A stretch of 64,000 nucleotides of DNA from Thioclava sp. GXIMD2076 (GTDB lineage: Bacteria > Pseudomonadota > Alphaproteobacteria > Rhodobacterales > Rhodobacteraceae), in NCBI RefSeq assembly GCF_037949795.1, contig NZ_CP149932.1, positions 682,001 to 746,000 of the forward strand, in the 5' to 3' direction. Made by a program: the position numbers and the translations under genes. Positions 26,624-33,504 of the stretch are shown piece after piece. Every line of letters starts with the position of its first letter. The first letter of the stretch is position 1. The notes under the pieces were generated by a model. It saw only the letters and a list, made by a program, of their open reading frames with translations, was not told where the DNA came from and did no database searches.

Positions 26624-27589
26624 GTGACAATAAAGGTAAACGCCAACCGGCCCGCAACCCATCGCAAAGCCATCATCTTCTGCTGTGACAATGGCTATCT
26701 GCCTTACGCGGCGCTCGCGGCAGAGCAGATCCTGCACTCGACGCCGACCCATGATTTCGATATCTGCATCGCCTTCAACGAGCGTCCCGTCACCATCCCC
26801 GAGAGCCTTGCACATTTGGGCATCCGTTTGCTGAAGGTCGATATCGGCACGATGTTCGAGGGACTCCGGCTGGACGCGGGCAAAAGCCATGACGTCTATC
26901 TGCGCCTCGCACTGCCGCAGGCGCTGGCCGACGACTATGACCGCATCCTCTATATGGATTCCGATATCTATGTGCAGGGCGGGGATTTCTCGGCGCTGAT
27001 GGCGACCGATCTGGGCGACCGGCCTCTGGGGGCCGTGCGCGACAATATCCAGTGGCGCAGCCCGGGTCGCCGCGCGACCCAGTTCAAGCGGCTCGGCCTG
27101 CCGGCTGCGCCCTATTTCAACGCCGGTGTCCTATTGATGGATGTGGCCAACTATATCGCGAGCGGGCTTCTGGAGGCCTGTCTGGATCTGGGGCGCCGCG
27201 AAGCCCCGCGGATGATCCGCCACGACCAGAACCTTTATAATTCGGTGCTACAGGGCAACTGGGCCGAACTCAGCCCGTTCTGGAACTGGCAATATAGCTG
27301 GGCGGCGCGGTTCTTCTGCGATGTGCAGGGGCCGAATGTCATCCATTTCATCGGAAATTCCAAACCGTGGAAGGACAAGGACGGGCAATTCCCGCCCCGC
27401 TTCCGCCAGCATTACAGCCGCTTCATCCGCACCCATTTCCCCGAGCATGGCGATTGCCACATCCCCGAGGCGCAGCTGCCCCCTGATGGTGCGCGCATGC
27501 GCAAGATGCTGATCAAGCATCTTCTCTCCTCGAAGGCGATCGCCCGCTATCTTGCCCGCTTCCCCACCGATCTGACGGTGATCAAATGA
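26624..27589 (+). CDS. Glycosyltransferase family 8 protein
   Basis: 321 residues. GT8 retaining glycosyltransferase core: 'IIFCCDNGYLPYAALAAEQI' (sugar-nucleotide binding), the DxD metal motif in 'RILYMDSDIYV' (about residues 105-115), 'YFNAGVLLMDV' and 'HDQNLYNSVLQGNW'. The closing 'VIHFIGNSKPW' histidine block is complete. It probably adds a hexose to a lipopolysaccharide or other surface glycan; donor and acceptor are not evident. It starts at GTG with GGGAG six bases upstream, and its stop overlaps the next gene (ATGA). Confidence 0.85.
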   Translation: MTIKVNANRPATHRKAIIFCCDNGYLPYAALAAEQILHSTPTHDFDICIAFNERPVTIPESLAHLGIRLLKVDIGTMFEGLRLDAGKSHDVYLRLALPQALADDYDRILYMDSDIYVQGGDFSALMATDLGDRPLGAVRDNIQWRSPGRRATQFKRLGLPAAPYFNAGVLLMDVANYIASGLLEACLDLGRREAPRMIRHDQNLYNSVLQGNWAELSPFWNWQYSWAARFFCDVQGPNVIHFIGNSKPWKDKDGQFPPRFRQHYSRFIRTHFPEHGDCHIPEAQLPPDGARMRKMLIKHLLSSKAIARYLARFPTDLTVIK

Positions 27590-28170
27590 AACGCGCATGG
27601 CAAAGGATGCTCTCGGGGCGCAGGCTGGATCTCTTGGACCCGACACCTGTGGATATCGAGATCGAGGATATTGCCCACGGGCTGTCCTTCGTGGCGCGCT
27701 GGAACGGGCAAACCATGGGGGACTGGGCCTATTCGGTGGCCGAGCATTCCATCCTCGTCGAGGAGATCTTCGGACTTCTCTATCCCAAGGCACCGCCCAG
27801 AGAGCGGCTCGCCGCCCTTCTGCATGATGCGCCCGAATATGTGCTGGGCGATATGATCTCGCCGGTGAAAGCGGCAATAGGGCAGGATTACGGCATGCTT
27901 GATGCTCGGCTGACAGCGGCGATCCATCTGCGCTTCGGCCTGCCCGCGCAGATCAGCCAGCAGCTCAAGCGCCAGATCAAGCGGGCCGATATCGTCTCGG
28001 CACGGCTCGAGGCAGAGCGGATTGCCGGCTTTTCCACGGAAGAGGCCGACAAGATCTTCGGCAAGGTCAAACCCGCGCTGGCAGAACAGCTCCGGCTCCA
28101 GCTACGCCCGCCGCGCGAGACGCGCGAGGCGTTTGTCGCGCGCCATAACAGCCTGCTCGAGGCGTTCTAA
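27586..28170 (+). CDS. HD-domain phosphohydrolase (YfbR-like)
   Basis: 194 residues with an HD metal-dependent phosphohydrolase fold: 'SVAEHSILVEEIF' (first His), 'AALLHDAPEYVLGDMISPVK' (HD pair) and a later 'IKRADIVSARLEAE' Asp. This matches YfbR/5'-deoxynucleotidase-type enzymes that dephosphorylate deoxynucleoside monophosphates. It overlaps the GT8 gene by 4 bases, so the two form an operon although no shared pathway is obvious. Confidence 0.8.
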   Translation: MKRAWQRMLSGRRLDLLDPTPVDIEIEDIAHGLSFVARWNGQTMGDWAYSVAEHSILVEEIFGLLYPKAPPRERLAALLHDAPEYVLGDMISPVKAAIGQDYGMLDARLTAAIHLRFGLPAQISQQLKRQIKRADIVSARLEAERIAGFSTEEADKIFGKVKPALAEQLRLQLRPPRETREAFVARHNSLLEAF

Positions 28171-29208
28171 TCAGGCTTTGCGGATCGTATCGCCGGGCTG
28201 CAGCACCGGCTCCAGCACGATTTTCTCGCCGCCGATCATCCCGCTATGTGGCACGCCGGCAATGATCTCGGCCGCCTTCAGCCCGATCTCGCGGCGGCAG
28301 GAATCCATCGTCGCCAGACGGCGCGAGAATCCATCAAGAAGACGCAACCCGTTGAACCCCGCCATCCCGATTTGACCCGGCACGTCATAGCCGTTATCAA
28401 GGCACCAGAGCATGCCGCCTGCCCCGATCATGTCGTTCGAGTAATAGAGGAAATCGAGATCGGGCGAGCGTGTCAGGATGGCCTGGGTCATCTCGCGCCC
28501 CTTGGCGAGCGCCGAGCCACCGCCATAGAATTCCTCATCCGAGATCGTGAGCCCCACCGCGGCGAGCCCTTCCTTGAAGCCTTCGAAACGCTTCCGTGCG
28601 CGGTGGTCCTCGGGCATCTTGGAGCCAAGGAAGCCGATCTTCTTGTAGCCTGCCGCAACGATCGCCTCGGCCATCTGCAGCCCTGCGCGGCGATGCGAGA
28701 TCCCCACAACGGAATCAACGCCCTCGCCATCGGCATCCATGATCTCGACCACCGGAATGCCGGCGTTTTCCAGCATCGCCTGTGCCGCCTCGCTATGCTC
28801 GAGCCCCGCGATGATCACACCTGACGGGCGCCAAGACAGCATCTCGTAAAGAACGCTTTCCTCTTTCTCGGGCGAATAATCGGTCACGCCCACAACAGGT
28901 TGCAGGCCGCTGCCCTCGAGCCCGTCGGAAATCCCCGCAAGCACCTCGGGGAAAACGAGATTGCCGAGGGACGGGATGATCACCCCCACAAGATTGACCC
29001 GCTGCGAGGCAAGCGCCCCCGCGATCTTGTTGGGCACATAGCCAAGGCTCTTGGCCGCCTCCAGAACCCGCGCCCGCGTGCTGGCCGAGACATCGCCACG
29101 ATTGCGCAGCACACGGCTGACCGTCATCTCGGACACGCCGGAGGCTTCGGACACATCGCGCAGGGTCAGCGGGCGTCGCGTATCATTGGGCGTTCTGGTC
29201 ACGGGCAT
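28171..29208 (-). CDS. LacI-family transcriptional regulator (GntR-like)
   Basis: 345 residues. The LacI helix-turn-helix is at about residues 14-38 ('TLRDVSEASGVSEMTVSRVL') with hinge helix 'YVPNKIAGALASQ', followed by a periplasmic-binding-protein-like sensor domain to the end. Closest in feel to gluconate repressor GntR. No sugar-utilisation genes are adjacent. Upstream are two TGTTAGCG sites, one a near-perfect GntR-like operator, which suggests autoregulation and control of a divergent transcript. The start is an ATG after GAGGAC. Confidence 0.88.
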   Translation of the reverse strand: MPVTRTPNDTRRPLTLRDVSEASGVSEMTVSRVLRNRGDVSASTRARVLEAAKSLGYVPNKIAGALASQRVNLVGVIIPSLGNLVFPEVLAGISDGLEGSGLQPVVGVTDYSPEKEESVLYEMLSWRPSGVIIAGLEHSEAAQAMLENAGIPVVEIMDADGEGVDSVVGISHRRAGLQMAEAIVAAGYKKIGFLGSKMPEDHRARKRFEGFKEGLAAVGLTISDEEFYGGGSALAKGREMTQAILTRSPDLDFLYYSNDMIGAGGMLWCLDNGYDVPGQIGMAGFNGLRLLDGFSRRLATMDSCRREIGLKAAEIIAGVPHSGMIGGEKIVLEPVLQPGDTIRKA

Positions 29209-29228
29209 GTCCTCAAAAGCTGTTTATT

Positions 29229-29291
29229 CTTGTTAGCGCCAAATATTTGTCTTGCGCAAGGGCAACAGCCGCGCTATGTTAGCGATAACAG
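29229..29291. promoter_or_regulatory. Divergent promoter and LacI-type operators
   Basis: ATGTTAGCGATAACAG (29276-29291) closely resembles the GntR operator ATGTTACCGGTAACAT. A second half-like site TTGTTAGCGCCAA sits at 29230-29242. A plus-strand promoter TTGCGC (29252-29257) - 17 bases - TATGTT (29275-29280) overlaps the better operator, so the regulator at 28171-29208 would block it directly. Confidence 0.55.
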
Positions 29292-29405
29292 GAAGGGCGA
29301 AGACTCCAAAAGCCCTGACTGATATAGGCAAAACCGCGTGTAGACTCCGATCGCGGGTATGCTGAAGCAAAGAGGAAGCGGTGGGCCAATTCGCTTCCTC
29401 TTTTC
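29287..29405 (+). ncRNA. Candidate small RNA with twin AGACUCC loops
   Basis: It begins just after the promoter at 29252-29280 and ends at a strong terminator. Stem 1 AGGGC/GCCCT (29294-29298/29312-29316) and stem 2 CCGCG/CGCGG (29334-29338/29352-29356) each carry a 13-base loop containing AGACTCC, a sequence complementary to GGAGTCT and hence to Shine-Dalgarno-like sites. The third hairpin is the terminator. No open frame of note lies inside. Repeated anti-SD loops plus own promoter and terminator argue for a trans-acting sRNA. Confidence 0.55.
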
Positions 29406-29409
29406 ATTT
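29369..29409 (+). terminator. Terminator of the candidate sRNA
   Basis: AGAGGAAGCG (29371-29380) pairs with CGCTTCCTCT (29392-29401) around GTGGGCCAATT and is followed by TTTTCATTTTT. No protein gene ends upstream on this strand, which is why a small RNA is proposed. Confidence 0.8.
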
Positions 29410-29510
29410 TTCCCCTACCTGTTCAGCACATCCTGCGAAGACCGCCGTGGAAATAGGCTTGAAACCGGCACCTGTTTCAGGGCATCAAGTCCCTGCCTCA
29501 GAACAATCGG

Positions 29511-29587
29511 GGCCCCGTGGCTCAACTGGATAGAGCAGCCCCCTCCTAAGGGGCAGGTTGCAGGTTCAAATCCTGCCGGGGTCACCA
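29511..29587 (+). tRNA. tRNA-Arg (anticodon CCT)
   Basis: 77 bases including an encoded CCA. Acceptor GGCCCCG/CGGGGTC, D stem GCTC/GAGC, anticodon stem GCCCC/GGGGC with loop CTCCTAA, T stem GCAGG/CCTGC. It reads AGG codons. Its 3' 47 bases (29541-29587) are repeated at 40247-40293 and mark the integration site of the island, so the present 3' half is the element's version. Confidence 0.95.
29541..29587 (+). repeat. attL, tRNA-Arg 3' half
   Basis: 47 bp running from the anticodon loop to the CCA, matching 40247-40293 at 45 of 47 positions. The two differences are 29560 (G versus A) and 29576 (C versus T), which pair with each other in the T stem. Confidence 0.93.
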
Positions 29588-29632
29588 CTTTTCAGCTTTA
29601 CATCAGGCACTTACGATCTGCGCGCGGGCATA

Positions 29633-29657
29633 TCCTGCAGCTTCTTGCAGGATTTTC
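29633..29657 (+). terminator. Terminator after tRNA-Arg
   Basis: TCCTGCA (29633-29639) and TGCAGGA (29646-29652) form a perfect stem with a 6-base loop, followed by TTTTC. It is 46 bases after the tRNA and lies inside the element, so the element supplies the tRNA terminator. Confidence 0.7.
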
Positions 29658-29690
29658 TGTCGGTTTTCGGTCCCGGATCGAGAGCATCCC

Positions 29691-29706
29691 GTACAAAACC
29701 CGTACA
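29691..29706. promoter_or_regulatory. Candidate integrase arm sites, left
   Basis: GTACA at 29691-29695 and again at 29702-29706, six bases apart, about 105 bases inside attL. The same GTACA-N6-GTACA arrangement occurs inside attR at 40168-40183. Confidence 0.4.
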
Positions 29707-29747
29707 GCCGGACCGGGCTGGCTCTGATTTAGCGGGGAGATGGGCAA

Positions 29748-29814
29748 AGAAAAACCTCGGTCCGGCGGCAACCGAAACCGAGGCAAATTCAAAAGCAGGC
29801 ACGAAATTCTGCTT
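29748..29814 (-). ncRNA. Candidate ctRNA controlling repC
   Basis: On the minus strand a good promoter, TTGTGA (29849-29844) - 18 bases - TATACT (29825-29820), would start an RNA near 29814. It can form hairpin AAGCAG/CTGCTT, then a terminator stem CCTCGGT/ACCGAGG (29783-29777/29761-29755) followed by TTTTTCTTT. Size (about 67 nt), two-hairpin shape, antisense orientation and position just before repC match the ctRNA (incalpha) that sets copy number in repABC replicons. It would pair with the repC leader. Confidence 0.65.
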
Positions 29815-29864
29815 CCCAAAGTATAGCGCATTGAGCCGCCCTGTCACAACGAAAATCCTGTGGC

Positions 29865-29889
29865 GCGACCTCCCCGATGGGAGGTTCGC
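29865..29889 (+). promoter_or_regulatory. Hairpin masking the repC ribosome site
   Basis: CCTCCC and GGGAGG, with CGAT as loop, extended by GCGA/TCGC with a one-base bulge, end exactly at the repC ATG. The 3' arm is the Shine-Dalgarno sequence. In repABC leaders, ctRNA binding favours such a structure and shuts off RepC translation. Confidence 0.65.
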
Positions 29890-31119
29890 ATGACGCACGT
29901 GTTGACACACCGCGGTCTGCCGGAAGGGATGACCCGATGGGACCTCTACGGTCTCTTGGTGAAGGCGGCGAAGCACTTCGGCCTGACCGATACGACGCTC
30001 AAGTACCTGCGCTTCGCGATCTCCCGGACGCAGGACCAGGATTATGCCGCAGGCAGGATCTGCGCCCTGTGGCCCTCGGTCTCGGAAACCGCATCGCAGC
30101 TGGAGGCGGACCCGCGCCAGATTGCCCGGGCCGAGGCGCGCTTAGCAGAGCTGGGCTTCATCGTGAAATCCAGTGCAGCACGATGCCGCCGATACGGCGT
30201 CAGGTCGGAAAACGTTATCCGCTACGCTTTCGGCATCAACCTCGCTCCGCTCGTGGATCGGGCCCGCGAGATTGAGGCAGCCGCGCGGAAGACTTGCTTC
30301 GAGAAGGAAGAGGCCAAGCGTCTGCGCCTTCATATCCACAAGCTCTTGGAGCGGATCCGAACCTCTGGGGACGCTTCCGCCGAAGAGGCCGCAGAAGTGA
30401 TCCTGCCATCTCGGCGCCCCTCCCGCATCTGGCGCTATGCGCGGCTGAAGGAGATCGCCGATGCGCTGGAAGCATTGATCGAGACGTTCGCCGAAGCGTC
30501 TGTGGCAGTGGAAATGTCCGACCGGTGCGACGCGGATGTCGCACCCAGAGAAGGTAGAAAAACAAACTCAAAAAGATGTAGCAGCGGGGAGCCCGAACCC
30601 CGGCTGACCCCGGCGCAGTTCTGCATTCTCGCCAGCCCAAGCTTCGAAGATGCGGTTCGGCAGTACGCGCCCCCCGATGCCCCGCCGGATTGGCGCACGA
30701 TCCCTGCCGCGGCAAAAGATTGGGCGCAGGTACGAGGTATCCCAGTTGGTCTCTGGCAGCGCCAGGTCGACTGCCTCGGTCCGGAGAAAGCGGCCATCTG
30801 TCTTCTAGTCGCAGATCGAAATGCAGAGCGGGTCGGCAGTGTGCATCAGGTCGATGACCTTCGCCGCGCGTTCTTGGGCTTGGCGCGCAACACCGCTGCG
30901 CGTGGTTCCGCACTTCACGGTTTGATCGGAGAGCTCCAAGGTTTGCGGCGTCAATTGCACGACCGCGCCACCATGCCCGACGCTTCAGGTCATGTGCCGC
31001 GGAGTGGTGGTGAGATCGCCTTCCACACGGCAGGCGAGCCACCGCTTCGCAGCCGCCAGCGGCGGCTCCCAGAGGCAACGGGGCAGGTCTTCAGCGAAAT
31101 GTCAGAGGGGGCCGAGTGA
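29890..31119 (+). CDS. repC: RepC-type replication initiator
   Basis: 409 residues. The N-terminal half has the RP-C winged-helix region ('WDLYGLLVKAAKHFGLTDTT', 'GRICALWPSVSETASQLEAD', 'QIARAEARLAELGFI', then 'NVIRYAFGINLAPLVDRARE'); the C-terminal part (about residues 235-340, 'LTPAQFCILASPSFEDAVRQ') is the RP-C C-domain. RepC initiates replication in repABC plasmids of alphaproteobacteria, with the origin usually inside repC. Here repA and repB are absent and repC heads the mobilization operon. Its stop overlaps mobC (TGATG). Confidence 0.85.
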   Translation: MTHVLTHRGLPEGMTRWDLYGLLVKAAKHFGLTDTTLKYLRFAISRTQDQDYAAGRICALWPSVSETASQLEADPRQIARAEARLAELGFIVKSSAARCRRYGVRSENVIRYAFGINLAPLVDRAREIEAAARKTCFEKEEAKRLRLHIHKLLERIRTSGDASAEEAAEVILPSRRPSRIWRYARLKEIADALEALIETFAEASVAVEMSDRCDADVAPREGRKTNSKRCSSGEPEPRLTPAQFCILASPSFEDAVRQYAPPDAPPDWRTIPAAAKDWAQVRGIPVGLWQRQVDCLGPEKAAICLLVADRNAERVGSVHQVDDLRRAFLGLARNTAARGSALHGLIGELQGLRRQLHDRATMPDASGHVPRSGGEIAFHTAGEPPLRSRQRRLPEATGQVFSEMSEGAE

Positions 31120-31562
31120 TGGTCACGGGACGGAAATCAAGTTCACCCACGTCTTGCGACGCGGGAACAGGCGAGGGGGCTGCGCCCCCTTCGAACCCCC
31201 CGGCAGTTTCGGGAGCCAAGTATGCCGAGCAGTTGTCCCGATCGATCACCTTCCGGGTGTCCCAGTTTGAGAAGGACGCATTGGATGACATCGCGCGTCA
31301 GGCCCGCCGGCCTCTAGCGGAGCTGCTGAGAGAGGCCCTAGGGATGGTGACGTCCGGCCACCGCACCAACGTCCCCATGGCGCCGCCGGAACTGATACGG
31401 GCCGTCGCTCGCCTCGAGGCCGACATGGACGAGGTCACGCGCGTTCTGCGGGCCGCCGAGGCAGATGGCAGCTATCTGGACCGCCTGGCGATCCTGAGCC
31501 TGCTTGTCGCCATCGATCGGAAGCTGGGCAAGCTGGCGCACCGGCATTGGAGCTGGCGATGA
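31119..31562 (+). CDS. mobC: MobC-like mobilization accessory protein
   Basis: 147 residues. A disordered N-terminus is followed by a ribbon-helix-helix-like segment ('RSITFRVSQFEKDALDDIAR', 'PLAELLREALGM') and a C-terminal helical MobC block ('IRAVARLEADMDEVTRVLRA'). MobC proteins bind near oriT and help the relaxase open the strands. It is coupled to repC (TGATG) and to the relaxase (ATGA), which fixes the start. The helical tail is typical of MobC of ColE1-like systems. Confidence 0.75.
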   Translation: MVTGRKSSSPTSCDAGTGEGAAPPSNPPAVSGAKYAEQLSRSITFRVSQFEKDALDDIARQARRPLAELLREALGMVTSGHRTNVPMAPPELIRAVARLEADMDEVTRVLRAAEADGSYLDRLAILSLLVAIDRKLGKLAHRHWSWR

Positions 31563-33136
31563 TGGTCAAGTTCTTCGACCATGGTCAGGGCGAGGCCGCT
31601 CCTGCGGTGAAGTACCTTATCGAGGAGGTGGTGGTAGACTACGACCAGTACCGACAGCCCAAGCGCGACGCGGCTGGCAGGATCAAGCGTGTGCGCCGCT
31701 CGATCTCGCCCGAGGTTCTGAAGGGGCACCCGGAGCGCATGATCGACCTCGTGGATGCTGTGCCGCATCGCTGGCGATACAAGTCCGGGGTGTTGAGCTT
31801 TGCCGCCGAGGATGCTCCGACAGAAGCGCAGCAGCGCCAGATGATGGAGGCGTTTGAGGCCTTCGCTTGCCCGGGCCTAACCCATGACAGCTATCGGATG
31901 TTGTGGGTTCGCCATCTGCACGCAGGTCGCGTAGAGTTGCATTTCCTTATGCCGCGGATGGAGCTGCGGACGGGAAAGTCCCTCAACATCGCGCCGCCAG
32001 GTCACGAGCAGTCGTTCCTGGCTTTCATGGATTTGCACAACCGCCGGCATGGCTGGGCCGATCCCATGGACCCGGCGCGGGCCCGCGACGTGAAGACCAT
32101 CACAGAAGCGCCAGAACGGGCGCAGACACGAGAAGCGGTCCACGAGTGGGTAAAGGAGCAGGTCAGTCTTGGGGCGATCCTTGACCGCGACACGCTGCTC
32201 GAAGCGCTCAAGAGCGTCGGCTTCGCCATCCCACGAGCGGGAGACGATTTCGTGACCGTCGCCGACCCAGACCAGCCAAAGAACAAATGGCGTTTGAGAG
32301 GAAGGTATTTCTATGACGACTGGACCGCAGATGCAGCTCAGCCCGCGCATCCGACAGAACATGGAGCAGATGCTGGAGGCTCAGCTCGACTCGCTGCAAT
32401 CCCAGTTGAAGAGCTCGAACGACGTGTTGCGGAAGACTGCGCAAAGCGCCGCGCGTACAATCTCGGACGATTTGGACAGTCTTCGCGATCTGTCCCGCAA
32501 GAGCACCAGGGACCTGATGGACGAGGTGGCGCAGCGAAGGGTCGAAATCGAGAACCTGATGCAGGAGCTGGAGCAGCAGCGCCTGAGGCGCGGCCAGATC
32601 GTGACGCTGAGGGCGGTGGCCCTGATCCTGTCGGGGATCGCCCTCGCCGGGTTGATGGCGGCCTTCAGCGCGTTCTTGGGCGCGAAGGCGGCGACACTGC
32701 CGCCGCCCGAACCACCGATCCAGCTTATCCCGGAGCAATTGACGGGCAGTCGGACTATCCGTGGTGTCGGCGGCCTGGGACAGGTGATCGTCCTGCCACA
32801 AGGACTGTCGCCCGCAAGCTGCCCGATCGGCGCCGGAACGAACCGCATATGCCTGACGATGGAGTGATCCCCGATGACCCTGACACCGCTCGAGAAAGAG
32901 TTGCTCGCCTGCGTCGAAGAATTGGAGAAGAGCGTCTCCGCGTGCATGCAGCGGCAACTCGAGCAAGAGAAGGCGCTCGCCGAATTGCGGAGCGAATTGA
33001 ACGCCTCGTTGTCGACCTTGCACGGCGCCTTGGAGGCCGGGCGCCGGCCGCCGGAACGGACCGAGCCAGAGGAGCGCAAGCGGACGGGATTCATCCGCAG
33101 GCGCCCCTGAGGTTTGGTATTAAGCCAGAGCAGTGA
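31559..33136 (+). CDS. mobA: Relaxase, ColE1/MOB-HEN-like
   Basis: 525 residues. The N-terminal relaxase domain (about residues 1-230) has 'KYLIEEVVVDYDQYRQPKRD' and the catalytic stretch 'VRHLHAGRVELHFLMPRMEL' (His119/His121, Glu126, His128), like the H-E-N signature of ColE1-type relaxases but with His in place of Asn. It would nick oriT and pilot the strand. The C-terminal half (after about residue 250) is Arg/Gly/Ala-rich with little structure, as expected where two other genes are read in another frame of the same DNA. Confidence 0.82.
   Translation: MMVKFFDHGQGEAAPAVKYLIEEVVVDYDQYRQPKRDAAGRIKRVRRSISPEVLKGHPERMIDLVDAVPHRWRYKSGVLSFAAEDAPTEAQQRQMMEAFEAFACPGLTHDSYRMLWVRHLHAGRVELHFLMPRMELRTGKSLNIAPPGHEQSFLAFMDLHNRRHGWADPMDPARARDVKTITEAPERAQTREAVHEWVKEQVSLGAILDRDTLLEALKSVGFAIPRAGDDFVTVADPDQPKNKWRLRGRYFYDDWTADAAQPAHPTEHGADAGGSARLAAIPVEELERRVAEDCAKRRAYNLGRFGQSSRSVPQEHQGPDGRGGAAKGRNREPDAGAGAAAPEARPDRDAEGGGPDPVGDRPRRVDGGLQRVLGREGGDTAAARTTDPAYPGAIDGQSDYPWCRRPGTGDRPATRTVARKLPDRRRNEPHMPDDGVIPDDPDTARERVARLRRRIGEERLRVHAAATRAREGARRIAERIERLVVDLARRLGGRAPAAGTDRARGAQADGIHPQAPLRFGIKPEQ
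32313..32867 (+). CDS. MbeB-like membrane protein nested in the relaxase gene
   Basis: 184 residues read entirely within the relaxase gene in another frame, with AGGAAGG before its ATG. Residues about 10-95 are a coiled coil ('MEQMLEAQLDSLQSQLKSSN', 'EIENLMQELEQQRLRRGQ'), about 98-125 a transmembrane helix ('ALILSGIALAGLMAAFSAFL') and the rest a proline-rich tail ending 'CLTME'. Architecture and position match MbeB of ColE1, which anchors the relaxosome at the membrane. Sequence identity could not be tested. Confidence 0.7.
   Translation: MTTGPQMQLSPRIRQNMEQMLEAQLDSLQSQLKSSNDVLRKTAQSAARTISDDLDSLRDLSRKSTRDLMDEVAQRRVEIENLMQELEQQRLRRGQIVTLRAVALILSGIALAGLMAAFSAFLGAKAATLPPPEPPIQLIPEQLTGSRTIRGVGGLGQVIVLPQGLSPASCPIGAGTNRICLTME
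32874..33110 (+). CDS. MbeD-like coiled-coil protein nested in the relaxase gene
   Basis: 78 residues, same frame as the MbeB-like gene and 6 bases after it, again wholly inside the relaxase gene. The start 'MTLTPLEKELLACVEELEKS' and the following heptads closely follow the pattern of ColE1 MbeD/MobD, a small coiled-coil mobilization (entry exclusion) protein. GGAGTG precedes the ATG. The basic tail ends 'FIRRRP'. Confidence 0.68.
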   Translation: MTLTPLEKELLACVEELEKSVSACMQRQLEQEKALAELRSELNASLSTLHGALEAGRRPPERTEPEERKRTGFIRRRP

Positions 33137-33504
33137 AAGACGACGAAAAAATGACAGAAAAAACTTCGCTGCGGAGAGCGGCAAGACCTTCGTATCCGGC
33201 CGATACACGAGCACGTGCGGTCCAGGACGTACTGGCTATCCAGAATGATCACCCGTCCCTCTGGGCTGCCGTCTCCGAGGTGGCGTCGCGTGTGGGTTGC
33301 GCTCCCAAGACCCTGCTGGAGTGGGTTCAAGAAAGTGGTCTGTTAGAGACCGTTGATCCAGTGCTTCTGTCCAACCGGAAGCGCCTCGCTGCGATGTCGA
33401 AGGCCGATCTTGAGCTAGAGAACCAGCGACTGCGCGCCGAGAACGACGTGTTGCGACGGGCCTGCCTGATCTTCGCTCGCGGCCCGGCAGCGGGAGGGTT
33501 CTAA
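33133..33504 (+). CDS. Stand-alone IS3 OrfA-like HTH protein
   Basis: 123 residues, starting at a GTG that overlaps the relaxase stop (GTGA). The N-terminal homeodomain-like region ('ADTRARAVQDVLAIQNDHPS', 'VASRVGCAPKTLLEWVQESG') and a leucine zipper ('LELENQRLRAENDVLRRA') are those of IS3-family OrfA. There is no orfB and no terminal repeats; instead its stop overlaps the phosphoesterase start (TAATG). It therefore behaves as a fixed operon member, possibly a recruited DNA-binding protein. An alternative ATG start is 33151. Confidence 0.7.
   Translation: MKDDEKMTEKTSLRRAARPSYPADTRARAVQDVLAIQNDHPSLWAAVSEVASRVGCAPKTLLEWVQESGLLETVDPVLLSNRKRLAAMSKADLELENQRLRAENDVLRRACLIFARGPAAGGF

Noticed and set aside
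29611..29976. 121-residue minus-strand frame inside attL-proximal DNA
   Set aside because: Its span is better explained by the ctRNA, the repC leader hairpin and the repC start.
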